Source: Actinomycetota bacterium
GTDB taxonomy: Bacteria > Cyanobacteriota > Vampirovibrionia > Obscuribacterales > Obscuribacteraceae
Length of the DNA: 15,007 nt
Direction: 5' to 3'
Assembly: GCA_903970355.1 (NCBI GenBank)
Contig: CAJCIF010000437.1
Location: 1-15,007 of the forward strand
How positions within the stretch are numbered: the first letter of the stretch is position 1; every line of letters begins with the position of its first letter. The notes beneath the pieces are model-generated. The model had not been told where the DNA came from. It saw nothing but the letters and a program-made list of their open reading frames with translations, and searched no databases. Positions 1 to 7,605 of this stretch are shown here, piece after piece. Made by a program: the position numbers and the translations under genes.

Positions 1-29
1 TAGCCCGAAATACCCTATCAGCTTTTTAG

Positions 30-713
30 TTACTTATGAACATCGGGAGGATGTTTTTCGATTTGCATTTCCTTGGGCGTTTCGCCTTCACTTGCAGCAG
101 TCTTCTCGTCCTTCTTGTCTTTGTCTTCAGCACTCGAAAGCCGCTTCAGTCTCAAAACATCAACCCACGGTTCATCAAGTCCGGTGCCAAACACCTTTGC
201 AGTCACCTCAACTTGATCACCATCTTTTAAGCTGGTTAAAAGCTGATTGAGAGGATCTTTCTCTTTTGGAATAGCCATGGCAATTTTTAGTTCAGGAAAA
301 GGTACAAGCCCATCGGGGCGATGCACGATAAACCCTAAATGGGTTTTTGAAGATTTCATTGCCGGCTTGTAATCAAGAGGCAAGGTGCTGAACATATAAA
401 ACTTGGCTACGAACTTGACGTTCTTGTTCATATATTCGTGCGGTTTATCAACGAGGTCTGTTGTCGTCACATTGACAACGTTTTCAATAGGAGGTTCCGG
501 AGCAGCTTTTGCCGGTGTCTTATCGGCTTTATCCGCGGTCTTTTCAGGCGCTTTGGCGGGAGCGGTAGCTGCCGGCTTCGTCTTGGTTGCAGCTTGCACT
601 TGCGGTAGCGGTGCAATTGCATAAGAGACAAGCAAAGTTGCTGAAAGCGTAAGCACTTTGTTGAAGGAGCTGCTGGGTTTAGAAGAGATAATTCGTAGAT
701 ATAAATTGTTCAT
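30..713 (-). CDS. Exported protein with possible OB-fold-like domain (hypothetical)
   Basis: The 227-residue product starts with a signal peptide: a basic/polar n-region, a hydrophobic stretch around residues 20-36, and a likely cleavage after QVQA (41) or A42. A Lys/Ala/Pro/Thr-rich linker runs over about 43-76, typical of a tether in an exported protein. A compact domain at about 78-193 has alternating beta-like segments, a 'GDQVEV' turn and a 'PWVDV' motif (182-186). This pattern reminds me of OB-fold 'tRNA-anti-like' domains, but that is inference. The tail is charged and Lys/Glu-rich. The start is ATG at 713 with no good Shine-Dalgarno. The gene diverges from mutS, with 115 nt between the two starts. 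The substrate or role is unknown. I am confident that it is a gene and that it is exported, and not confident of function. Confidence 0.8.
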   Translation of the reverse strand: MNNLYLRIISSKPSSSFNKVLTLSATLLVSYAIAPLPQVQAATKTKPAATAPAKAPEKTADKADKTPAKAAPEPPIENVVNVTTTDLVDKPHEYMNKNVKFVAKFYMFSTLPLDYKPAMKSSKTHLGFIVHRPDGLVPFPELKIAMAIPKEKDPLNQLLTSLKDGDQVEVTAKVFGTGLDEPWVDVLRLKRLSSAEDKDKKDEKTAASEGETPKEMQIEKHPPDVHK

Positions 714-714
714 T

Positions 715-800
715 GTTCTGGTTCACATTGTAGATGAGTTCTCATATTACCAGAACCTTATGATGGCGGCTGGTTCACCCTGTCGAAGTAACTGTAATAT
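715..800. promoter_or_regulatory. Divergent promoter region with inverted repeat
   Basis: This is the control region between the minus-strand exported gene and mutS. On the minus strand, TACAAT (732-727) is a plausible -10 for the exported gene, with a poor -35 (TTCTGG) 17 nt upstream. On the plus strand, TTCACC (774-779), 15 nt and TAATAT (795-800) is a weak candidate for mutS. Its transcript would start near 807, just upstream of the Shine-Dalgarno at 817. A perfect 8-bp inverted repeat, GTTCTGGT (715-722) and ACCAGAAC (749-756), brackets the minus-strand promoter and could be an operator. All assignments are by eye. Confidence 0.3.
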
Positions 801-816
801 GAACACATTTCATCCC

Positions 817-821
817 AGGAG
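817..821 (+). promoter_or_regulatory. Shine-Dalgarno deciding the mutS start
   Basis: AGGAG at 817-821 lies 7 nt upstream of an in-frame TTG at 829. None of the upstream in-frame candidates (TTG 658, ATG 760, ATG 763, ATG 799) has a comparable ribosome binding site, and TTG 658 would overlap the divergent gene. Starting at 829 gives an 869-residue MutS beginning just before the conserved TPLMRQY segment, close to the usual family length. Confidence 0.7.
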
Positions 822-828
822 CGGTCAT

Positions 829-3438
829 TTGGAGCAAGGTCCTAAGCAAACTGCAGAGCTGACTCCTCTTATGCGTCAGTATTGGGACATCAAAGCTCAG
901 TATCCGGATCTCCTTATTTTCTTTCGTGTTGGAGATTTTTTCGAGCTCTTCGATGATGACGCCAGATTGGCGGCAAAAGAACTTGATATAACGCTAACAG
1001 GACGCCCTGAGTCCGGATATGAAAACGGTCGCATTCCGATGGCCGGTGTGCCGGTGCGATCGCACGAGATGTACCTAGCCAAACTTCTTAGCAAAGGTTT
1101 CTCTGTTGCCATATGCGATCAGGTCGGGGTTGTTGGTGCTGAAAAAGGACCGGTCGAACGACGGGTCACAAGAATTTTGACACCAGGAACGGTGCTGGAA
1201 TCTCACCTGCTTCCCAGTAAAGAAAGTAATTACCTGGCTGCCATCGTAGGCAGTTCCGGTATGTGGGGGCTGGCTTATGTTGAGGCTTCATGCGGAGAAT
1301 TTGCTGTTACGCAACTGAACGAAGAACAACTAATTCTTGAACTGGGCCGTCTCAATCCGCGCGAATTGCTCGTTGCCAAAAAAATTCTCAAACCCGGCCA
1401 ACACGACATAGTGGCCCGCGAAGTTCTGGACTTACCCGATGCGAGCCGCGATTCTTATCATGTTGTGGGCAGGTCGGAAATATTTTTCGAACACGAATCA
1501 GCTAAGCGCAGAATTTTAAATCTTTTCGGCATAACAACCCTGGAAGGTTTCGGTTGCCAGGCCATGCCCCTGGCCGTCCGGGCTGCCGGTGCCATCGTTG
1601 ATTACTTGGAACGGACTCAGGGTGCGGAAATTCCGAAGTTCGAAGGCATTGCGACCTACTCGGTAGAGAAGCATCTTGTCCTCGATATCAACACGCGCCG
1701 CAATCTAGAACTTGTAGAAACATTGAGAGATCGAACGCTGCAAGGCAGTTTGCTCTCCGTTATAGACCGATCCGTTACACCCATGGGTTGCCGCAATTTA
1801 AGAAAGTGGCTTTTACAACCACTATGCTCGGTGCCTCACATCAAAGCTCGCCAAGAGGCAATCGAAGATTTGGTGCGCGTGCCAAAGCGACGCACTGAAA
1901 TTGAAAAAAATCTTGAAATGCTGGCCGATCTCGAACGATTATCCGTCAAGTTATCTTCCCTCTCGATCAATCCAAAAGAACTGCTTGCCATAGCGCAATC
2001 ACTTTCGGTTTTGCCGAATTTGTTGAAAGCATTTGAAGATACAGATAACGCTTATTTGAAGAGCTTAACTGAAGCACCGCCTCAACTAATATCTCTTGCC
2101 GAATTCATTGGCGGCGCTATTTCACCGGATGCACCGCGTGAACTAACAGAAGGTGGCATTTTCCGGGATGGCCATCATGAAGAGCTGGACGATATTCGAA
2201 AATTGCTCGGTGGCGGCAAGGAATGGCTTGAGAAATTTCAGCGCGAAGAACAAACAAAAACCGGCATCAAAAATTTAAAAGTCAATTTCAATAGAACGTT
2301 CGGTTATTACATTGAAATTACTAATTCGAATCGTGATGCGGCGCCGGATCACTACATACGCAAACAGACATTAACCAATGCCGAACGTTTCATCACGCCG
2401 GAATTGAAAGAGTACGAAGCCAAAATTCTCAATGCCGAAAAGCACATTTCCGAACTTGAATATAAGCTTTTCACGGAATTTCGCAGCAAGCTTGTGTCCT
2501 ACGGCTCGACCCTACTTGTGGTGGCGCGCCGATTAGCCGATCTCGATGCACTCCTTTCTCTTTCCAAAGTGGCCGCCGAACAAAAATATGTAAAGCCGGT
2601 TGTCGATGAATCTTTGCTCTTGGATATAAAGCAGGGTCGCCATCCGGTTTTGGAAAAAATATTGCCCGCCGGTCGTTTTGTTGCTAACGACACTCGGTTA
2701 GAAGGTGACGCATCGGAACAGCAGTTCGTTGTTCTCACTGGTCCGAACATGTCTGGTAAATCGAGTTATTTGAGGCAAACGGCCCACATTGTTATCCTGG
2801 CTCAAATGGGTTCATTCGTGCCGGCAGATTCCGCCCACGTCGGCATAGCAGATCGCATTTTCACTCGCATAGGGGCAGTCGATGATTTAACCCAGGGGCA
2901 ATCAACGTTCCTGGTTGAGATGAGTGAAGTAACGCAGTGCTGCCTGGCCGCCACCGCGCGATCCCTTATTTTGCTGGATGAAGTAGGGCGGGGTACAAGC
3001 ACCTATGACGGCGTCGCCATCGCCTGGTCTGTAGCCGAGTATCTGGCTCGCGAGATACGGGCGCGCACGATTTTCGCCACTCACTATCACGAACTCAACG
3101 GTCTTGCCAACCTCATTCCTCAGATAGTGAACTACCAAATGCTAGTCAAAGAGCAAGATGGTCAGGTACAGTTTATACGTTCCGTAGTAGCCGGTGGCGC
3201 TAGTCGAAGTTTTGGAGTACAGGTTGCACGCATGTCGGGATTGCCGCTCCGCATTATTGAAAGGGCAGAACAACTGATGAATCAAATGGAACGCAAAAGC
3301 GCTGCCGGTAAAATCATCGATGGCCCGAGATTTCGACAGGTGTCTATGGAAGATGCGCTGCAATTGTCTTTGTTTGAAGAAGCAAGAGAAGGCGCAGCAC
3401 CAACGCTTGAGCGAGGGAAAAATGGTGACAATCACTAA
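829..3438 (+). CDS. mutS: DNA mismatch repair ATPase MutS
   Basis: MutS binds base mismatches and small loops and, with MutL, starts mismatch repair. The 869-residue product (TTG start) has the full family architecture. Domain I carries the mismatch-reading Phe-x-Glu motif as F37-F38-E39 within GDFFELF. Connector, core and clamp domains follow (about 130-580). The C-terminal ABC-type ATPase has Walker A GPNMSGKSS (638-646), Walker B LILLDE (713-718), the following GRGTST, and FATHYHEL, which carries the conserved switch His. The tail contains QLSLF (845-849), a textbook sliding-clamp-binding pentapeptide. It looks intact and functional. No mutL lies in the window. Its stop overlaps the start of the next gene by 17 nt, so the two are probably co-transcribed. 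The family call is certain; the exact start is likely. Confidence 0.97.
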   Translation: MEQGPKQTAELTPLMRQYWDIKAQYPDLLIFFRVGDFFELFDDDARLAAKELDITLTGRPESGYENGRIPMAGVPVRSHEMYLAKLLSKGFSVAICDQVGVVGAEKGPVERRVTRILTPGTVLESHLLPSKESNYLAAIVGSSGMWGLAYVEASCGEFAVTQLNEEQLILELGRLNPRELLVAKKILKPGQHDIVAREVLDLPDASRDSYHVVGRSEIFFEHESAKRRILNLFGITTLEGFGCQAMPLAVRAAGAIVDYLERTQGAEIPKFEGIATYSVEKHLVLDINTRRNLELVETLRDRTLQGSLLSVIDRSVTPMGCRNLRKWLLQPLCSVPHIKARQEAIEDLVRVPKRRTEIEKNLEMLADLERLSVKLSSLSINPKELLAIAQSLSVLPNLLKAFEDTDNAYLKSLTEAPPQLISLAEFIGGAISPDAPRELTEGGIFRDGHHEELDDIRKLLGGGKEWLEKFQREEQTKTGIKNLKVNFNRTFGYYIEITNSNRDAAPDHYIRKQTLTNAERFITPELKEYEAKILNAEKHISELEYKLFTEFRSKLVSYGSTLLVVARRLADLDALLSLSKVAAEQKYVKPVVDESLLLDIKQGRHPVLEKILPAGRFVANDTRLEGDASEQQFVVLTGPNMSGKSSYLRQTAHIVILAQMGSFVPADSAHVGIADRIFTRIGAVDDLTQGQSTFLVEMSEVTQCCLAATARSLILLDEVGRGTSTYDGVAIAWSVAEYLAREIRARTIFATHYHELNGLANLIPQIVNYQMLVKEQDGQVQFIRSVVAGGASRSFGVQVARMSGLPLRIIERAEQLMNQMERKSAAGKIIDGPRFRQVSMEDALQLSLFEEAREGAAPTLERGKNGDNH

Positions 3439-5875
3439 ACCAAGAGCAATTGCTTTAGCCTTGACGATTTTGTGTGCCGGCGCACCCATGCAATTTGCCG
3501 ATGCGAAGAAAACGCAGAAGAACGAAGCGGCTCCGGTGCAAGATCGCTCTAGTGTAATTACCGATCTGGGCATAGACGGCGAAACACTTCACCTTATCAA
3601 TCTTGGAAAATGGAAAGAAGCGCAAGAACGGCTGAAGCCCATTACAGAAAAAGAAACGGGTGCCACCAGAGCAAAAGCGTGGTTGGCTTTTGCTTATATG
3701 TACCGTTCGCAGTGCGATGCCCTCACCGCTCTCAATGACTCTCTCAAGGCTGAGTCCAAAGACGACGTCAACGTCACTCTGGTAAACACTTTCAATTTGA
3801 TTTGCCTGAAAAAATATACGGACGCCGAAAAGCGGCTGCAAGATTTGCCCGCCTCAGCCATGTCTGATCCTTTCGTCAACTTCGCCTTTGCAGCAATGTC
3901 TTCTAAAGAAGGCAAATTAGCTGTTGCTTCTACTTATTTACAACGGTCCACAGACTTAGCACCTGATTTTGGCTGGGGTTATCGAACCAGAGCGCAGCTC
4001 CAACAAAAATGGCTAAATGACACAGCCGGAGCTGATGTTAGCTATGCAAAAGCCCTGGCGATTGAGCCTACTTTTCTTGAGGCAATCAACGCACTGGTTG
4101 ACATAAGACTGGTGAAAAATGATTTCGATGGCGCAACAGATGTAGCAATAGGTGCTATCAGTGCTGATCCGAACAACGCTTTCAATCACTATCGACTTTC
4201 ACAAATCTATCTGCAGCAATGGCGCCTGCGCGAGGCCGCTGCAGAATTACAGAAAGCAATTGGCCTGGACCAGAAAGATGCGCGATCATATCGAGCCGTA
4301 GCATCAATATACCGATATCAAGGCAAGTTCGATGAAGCAATCGAAAACCAAAAGAAAGCAGCCGAGCTAGGCAACGACAAACAATTCGATTTGCTTGAGT
4401 TGGCCAACATGGAAATGTCTGCAGGCAAAGATGCAGCAGCCGTAGAAGACTTGCAAAACATTCTTGCTCTCAATCCGAACAATCAGATGGCAACGGATAT
4501 GCTCGAACGCCTTCTTATTAAGGACGGTAAGTATAATGAATTGATCAGTAATTTGAAGAAACTGATTGAAAAAGACAATAAGAACGCAACGTTACATGAA
4601 CGCCTTGGCAATGCCTTGTCCGCTTCCGGCAAATTAGATGAAGCAATTGAAGAATACAAAGAGGCAGCCAATCTTAATCAGGGCGACCCTGTTCCGCATC
4701 GCAAGATCGGCGCAATTAAGATAGCGCAGAAAGACTATAACGCTGCTGCAAAAGAATACACACGTGCTCTAAACATAAATTCGACATCAGTACCAGATTT
4801 GGTGGCACTCGGATTTTGTTACGGCCAAACGGATGACTATTTGCAAGCAGAGGCAGCATTCGTAACTGCACTGGCGTTGCATCAATTGACGCAGTCACCG
4901 GATTCCACCGTGCCGCCCACCACTCCGGACATCATGCGCGCTCTTGCCACTTTGTTGTTTGAAGAAGGGCGCTATGCCGACGCAGCTTCGCAATTCACTG
5001 CCGTGTGCGCGATGACCAAGATGACACCAAACGGCAACATGGATCACTTCATGTCGGCACAAGCCGTGGCATTGCGCGATCGCAGACCACACACCTATGT
5101 TCAGCTCGAAGATATCTTCCAAAAACTATCGCCGAAAGAACAGGAAGTACAACGAATAAATCTCGTTGACACTCTCATTCGCTGTCAACGATACGACACG
5201 GCTGCGAAATATTTAGGGGTGATGAACCCGGATGCGGCCAAAGAATTTGGCATAACTGTACCGCCAGCACCGGCGCCGGCAGCGCCAGAAACAGGAGCGC
5301 AAGCGGGGGCTACTCCAGCACCTAAGGCGGCGCCGTCCACTCAGGAACAAGCTCTCGTCTATATTTGCTGGTCTCGCATTTTCCGCCACAAAAATGATTT
5401 GGCCAATGCTGAAAAGGCTGCCCGTCTCGCTTTAGATATTTCTGCGAAGGACGGTACACCGCATTCCGATGCTTTGTGGGAAATGGCTGAAGTTAATCTA
5501 GCCAAAGGTAATCTTGATGAAGCGACCAAAAATGGTGAAGAAGCAGTAAAGGTAAATCCGAAATCCTTCAAAGCATGTGAAGTGCTGGGGCGCATTGCTT
5601 TGAAACGCGGCAAAAACAAAGACGCAATTACGAATGCCAATAAAGCACTGGAGCTCAATCCTTACTTTACAGAAGCATATCTTCTTCTGGGCACCGCTCA
5701 GTTAGCAAGCAACGATATGCCCGGAGCAGAACAGAGCTTTCAGAAAGCTGTTAATCTCTACCCTGGCAATATCCAAACACACGAAGCGCTTTTAACAGTG
5801 CTCAAGAAATTGCAAAAAAACGCGGAAGCGAAACGAGAAGAGTCGCTAATCGGTCAACTAAAGAACAGTAAGTAA
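3422..5875 (+). CDS. Exported tetratricopeptide-repeat (TPR) protein
   Basis: The 817-residue product starts at ATG 3422, with GAGGG at 3413-3417 as a closely spaced ribosome binding site. A signal peptide occupies residues 1-28 (hydrophobic IALALTILCAGA, then FADA before the basic mature start). The rest is almost wholly helical TPR repeats. Clear units include GWGYRTRAQLQQ, AFNHYRLSQIYL, ATLHERLGNALSASGKLDEA, PVPHRKIGAIKIAQKDYNAA and TEAYLLLGTAQLASNDMPGA, each ending in a run like A..L.P. A Pro/Ala-rich linker (about 614-640) separates a long first solenoid from a shorter second one (about 645-805). Such proteins usually scaffold complexes, here outside the cytoplasm; the partner is not visible. 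The start lies inside the end of mutS, which suggests translational coupling although the functions look unrelated. The upstream in-frame extension to 3320 lies wholly within mutS and is rejected. Confidence 0.92.
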   Translation: MVTITKPRAIALALTILCAGAPMQFADAKKTQKNEAAPVQDRSSVITDLGIDGETLHLINLGKWKEAQERLKPITEKETGATRAKAWLAFAYMYRSQCDALTALNDSLKAESKDDVNVTLVNTFNLICLKKYTDAEKRLQDLPASAMSDPFVNFAFAAMSSKEGKLAVASTYLQRSTDLAPDFGWGYRTRAQLQQKWLNDTAGADVSYAKALAIEPTFLEAINALVDIRLVKNDFDGATDVAIGAISADPNNAFNHYRLSQIYLQQWRLREAAAELQKAIGLDQKDARSYRAVASIYRYQGKFDEAIENQKKAAELGNDKQFDLLELANMEMSAGKDAAAVEDLQNILALNPNNQMATDMLERLLIKDGKYNELISNLKKLIEKDNKNATLHERLGNALSASGKLDEAIEEYKEAANLNQGDPVPHRKIGAIKIAQKDYNAAAKEYTRALNINSTSVPDLVALGFCYGQTDDYLQAEAAFVTALALHQLTQSPDSTVPPTTPDIMRALATLLFEEGRYADAASQFTAVCAMTKMTPNGNMDHFMSAQAVALRDRRPHTYVQLEDIFQKLSPKEQEVQRINLVDTLIRCQRYDTAAKYLGVMNPDAAKEFGITVPPAPAPAAPETGAQAGATPAPKAAPSTQEQALVYICWSRIFRHKNDLANAEKAARLALDISAKDGTPHSDALWEMAEVNLAKGNLDEATKNGEEAVKVNPKSFKACEVLGRIALKRGKNKDAITNANKALELNPYFTEAYLLLGTAQLASNDMPGAEQSFQKAVNLYPGNIQTHEALLTVLKKLQKNAEAKREESLIGQLKNSK

Positions 5876-5887
5876 AACTACTGTTTT
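5862..5887. terminator. Possible bidirectional terminator over two converging stop codons
   Basis: AACAGTA (5864-5870) and TACTGTT (5879-5885) form a 7-bp inverted repeat with an 8-nt loop. A G-U and an A-U pair extend it at the base (5862-5863 with 5886-5887). The hairpin overlaps the stop codons of both converging genes (TAA 5873-5875 on plus, TAG 5880-5878 on minus). A short T-run follows on the plus strand, and CTTTAG follows in the minus-strand transcript. The stem is AT-rich and therefore weak. Confidence 0.4.
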
Positions 5888-7605
5888 GACTCGGGTTTCG
5901 TTTCAGATATAGAAGCGAGCGGACTGGAAAGTTTTGGCGGTGCCGCGTGCTCCGGTTTCATTGGCGACAACTCCAATTCTCGCACTAGATATGATGGCGT
6001 TATTAAAGTCTTGGTGACATGGTCCGCCGGTTCAACTACGTAGGCAGCGCTATTGTCGAGCGCCACATCTATATCTCTAAAAGCTCTCAGGGAGACATCT
6101 TTAAATTCAAGTCCTCTTAAAGGCTCCTTATGACCATCATTCAAATACAACCGGTATGCAACGATTGGATCAGTAGGTCTGCTCGAATAAGCAGGCATAT
6201 CAAAAGTCAACGTCTGGTTGCCGGATTGTCCGACAAATAAATTTTCGTCAAACGCATATGAGTTGCACACACAGAGCTTTTCGACCACGAGAATGTAATC
6301 CAATCCGGCATCTTTTGCCAAGTCGATTATGCGAGCTTTCAATTCGTCCCGTGTCACAGGTTTAGAGGATGAGATTTGCAAAATGCTATGCACACCCAAA
6401 CCAGCTTGTGAGTGGCCGTTGCTTTTCGCTTTTTGCCGTGTTGGAAATCGGCTCTGGCAAAAACCCTTTAGCATGCCATTCTCGACGAGCTGCACTCTTT
6501 CGCCCATAACACCGTCATCATCATATTTATAGCCACCAATGAGCGGAGTTCCGGCGAAGGTCGTCAGCTGCGGATCGTCAATGACATTTAGAGTTTTCGA
6601 TAAAACACGGCGTCCCACCATTTTAGTAAGCGGATTTCGCCAGTTTTCGTGCGACGTAAGAGGTTCTTCCGCCATTCCCAAATTCGGTGCCATAATTTGC
6701 GAAAAGAATTCGGCGGCGGCCTGTCCTTCAAACAGAACTGGTCCACAATATTCTTCATCCGCTTTTTTAGCCGTTCTTAGCTCGGTTACGCGTTTGGCCA
6801 GATCCTCAGTCATTTTCTTGAGATGATCGAAATCCGGCAGTGTTGCTTCATCCGTACTGGCTACAACATCATGATCCGATACCGGCATGCCATCCGCTGC
6901 CTGTCCGTTTGCCCAGATTGTCACCGTGAACAACTTTCTGGCATCACGAATGCGGCTGCCTTCATTGTTGACATACCAGCGATTGACGGTGCGCGCCATA
7001 AATGACACTTTTGATTTTTGAAGGGTTGGATAACCTTTGAATATCTCTGAAAGGTTTTGAACGAGCTTGCACCATTTCGATTCATCAAGAGACAATGTCT
7101 CGCCGGGCATGCTGAAAATAACTGGCTGCTCGCGCGTCGTATCGGGCAAGCGATCGGGAAGATTGTGATCTGATAGGTAAGCCTTCTTCCATTCGAAATT
7201 GGTTATGGCATGCTTGTACGCAGCATCGGTAGCCAACCAGGCTTCTCTGCGGACAGCGTTGTAATTATCGTCCACAGCAATCGGATAGTGATAGTCCATA
7301 AAATTCGTTGAAGGGAATGAACTATTGAACTCGTACGTACCGATCTTCACATTAGGACTGATCACCCGTCGGCAATCGTATTGCATTTTCGCTTCGGAGC
7401 CGAGACATGAATAGCAAGTAGCCTGATTCACTTCCTTGACTGTATAAGAGAGAAAGAATGGCAGCGGATGCGTATCCAGCCGCAATGTTTTTGTAGACCG
7501 ATCCATTTCGTCGGTCAGCGCCTTCATTACATAATCTTCGGCATTGGACGGCAGTGCCCACAACCAAAACATTGTTATGTAGACAAAAACAAATAGATAT
7601 TTCAT
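5878..7605 (-). CDS. Exported TldD/PmbA-family protein lacking the zinc motif (TldE/PmbA-like partner)
   Basis: The 575-residue product begins with a clear signal peptide (1-22: basic start, hydrophobic core YLFVFVYITMFWLWAL, cleavage after SNA). The mature part shares the whole layout of its upstream neighbour: FLSYTV (51-56), WLATDAAYK (123-131), GPVLFEGQAAAEFF, a beta-rich Y.YDDDGV..ERVQL core, and SNGH. Where the neighbour has HETFGH, this protein has SQIMAP (302-307), so the zinc ligands are gone. The C-terminal Cys-Gly of TldD is also absent. In E. coli, TldE (PmbA) likewise lacks the metal site and pairs with catalytic TldD, so this is probably the non-catalytic partner. It has extra cysteines: CYSC (64-67), C78 and CVC (445-447). 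Its ATG overlaps the upstream stop as ATGA (7605-7602), indicating translational coupling. The Pro/Ser-rich tail has no known role. Confidence 0.88.
   Translation of the reverse strand: MKYLFVFVYITMFWLWALPSNAEDYVMKALTDEMDRSTKTLRLDTHPLPFFLSYTVKEVNQATCYSCLGSEAKMQYDCRRVISPNVKIGTYEFNSSFPSTNFMDYHYPIAVDDNYNAVRREAWLATDAAYKHAITNFEWKKAYLSDHNLPDRLPDTTREQPVIFSMPGETLSLDESKWCKLVQNLSEIFKGYPTLQKSKVSFMARTVNRWYVNNEGSRIRDARKLFTVTIWANGQAADGMPVSDHDVVASTDEATLPDFDHLKKMTEDLAKRVTELRTAKKADEEYCGPVLFEGQAAAEFFSQIMAPNLGMAEEPLTSHENWRNPLTKMVGRRVLSKTLNVIDDPQLTTFAGTPLIGGYKYDDDGVMGERVQLVENGMLKGFCQSRFPTRQKAKSNGHSQAGLGVHSILQISSSKPVTRDELKARIIDLAKDAGLDYILVVEKLCVCNSYAFDENLFVGQSGNQTLTFDMPAYSSRPTDPIVAYRLYLNDGHKEPLRGLEFKDVSLRAFRDIDVALDNSAAYVVEPADHVTKTLITPSYLVRELELSPMKPEHAAPPKLSSPLASISETKPESKQ

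Noticed and set aside
658..828. N-terminal extension of mutS from TTG 658
   Set aside because: It overlaps the divergent gene, has no ribosome binding site, and its residues do not look like MutS. TTG 829 has a strong site and gives the usual length.
3142..3573. 143-codon minus frame across the mutS end and TPR gene start, and similar long antisense frames
   Set aside because: They lie entirely within well-supported genes on the other strand and show no protein-like features or ribosome binding sites.
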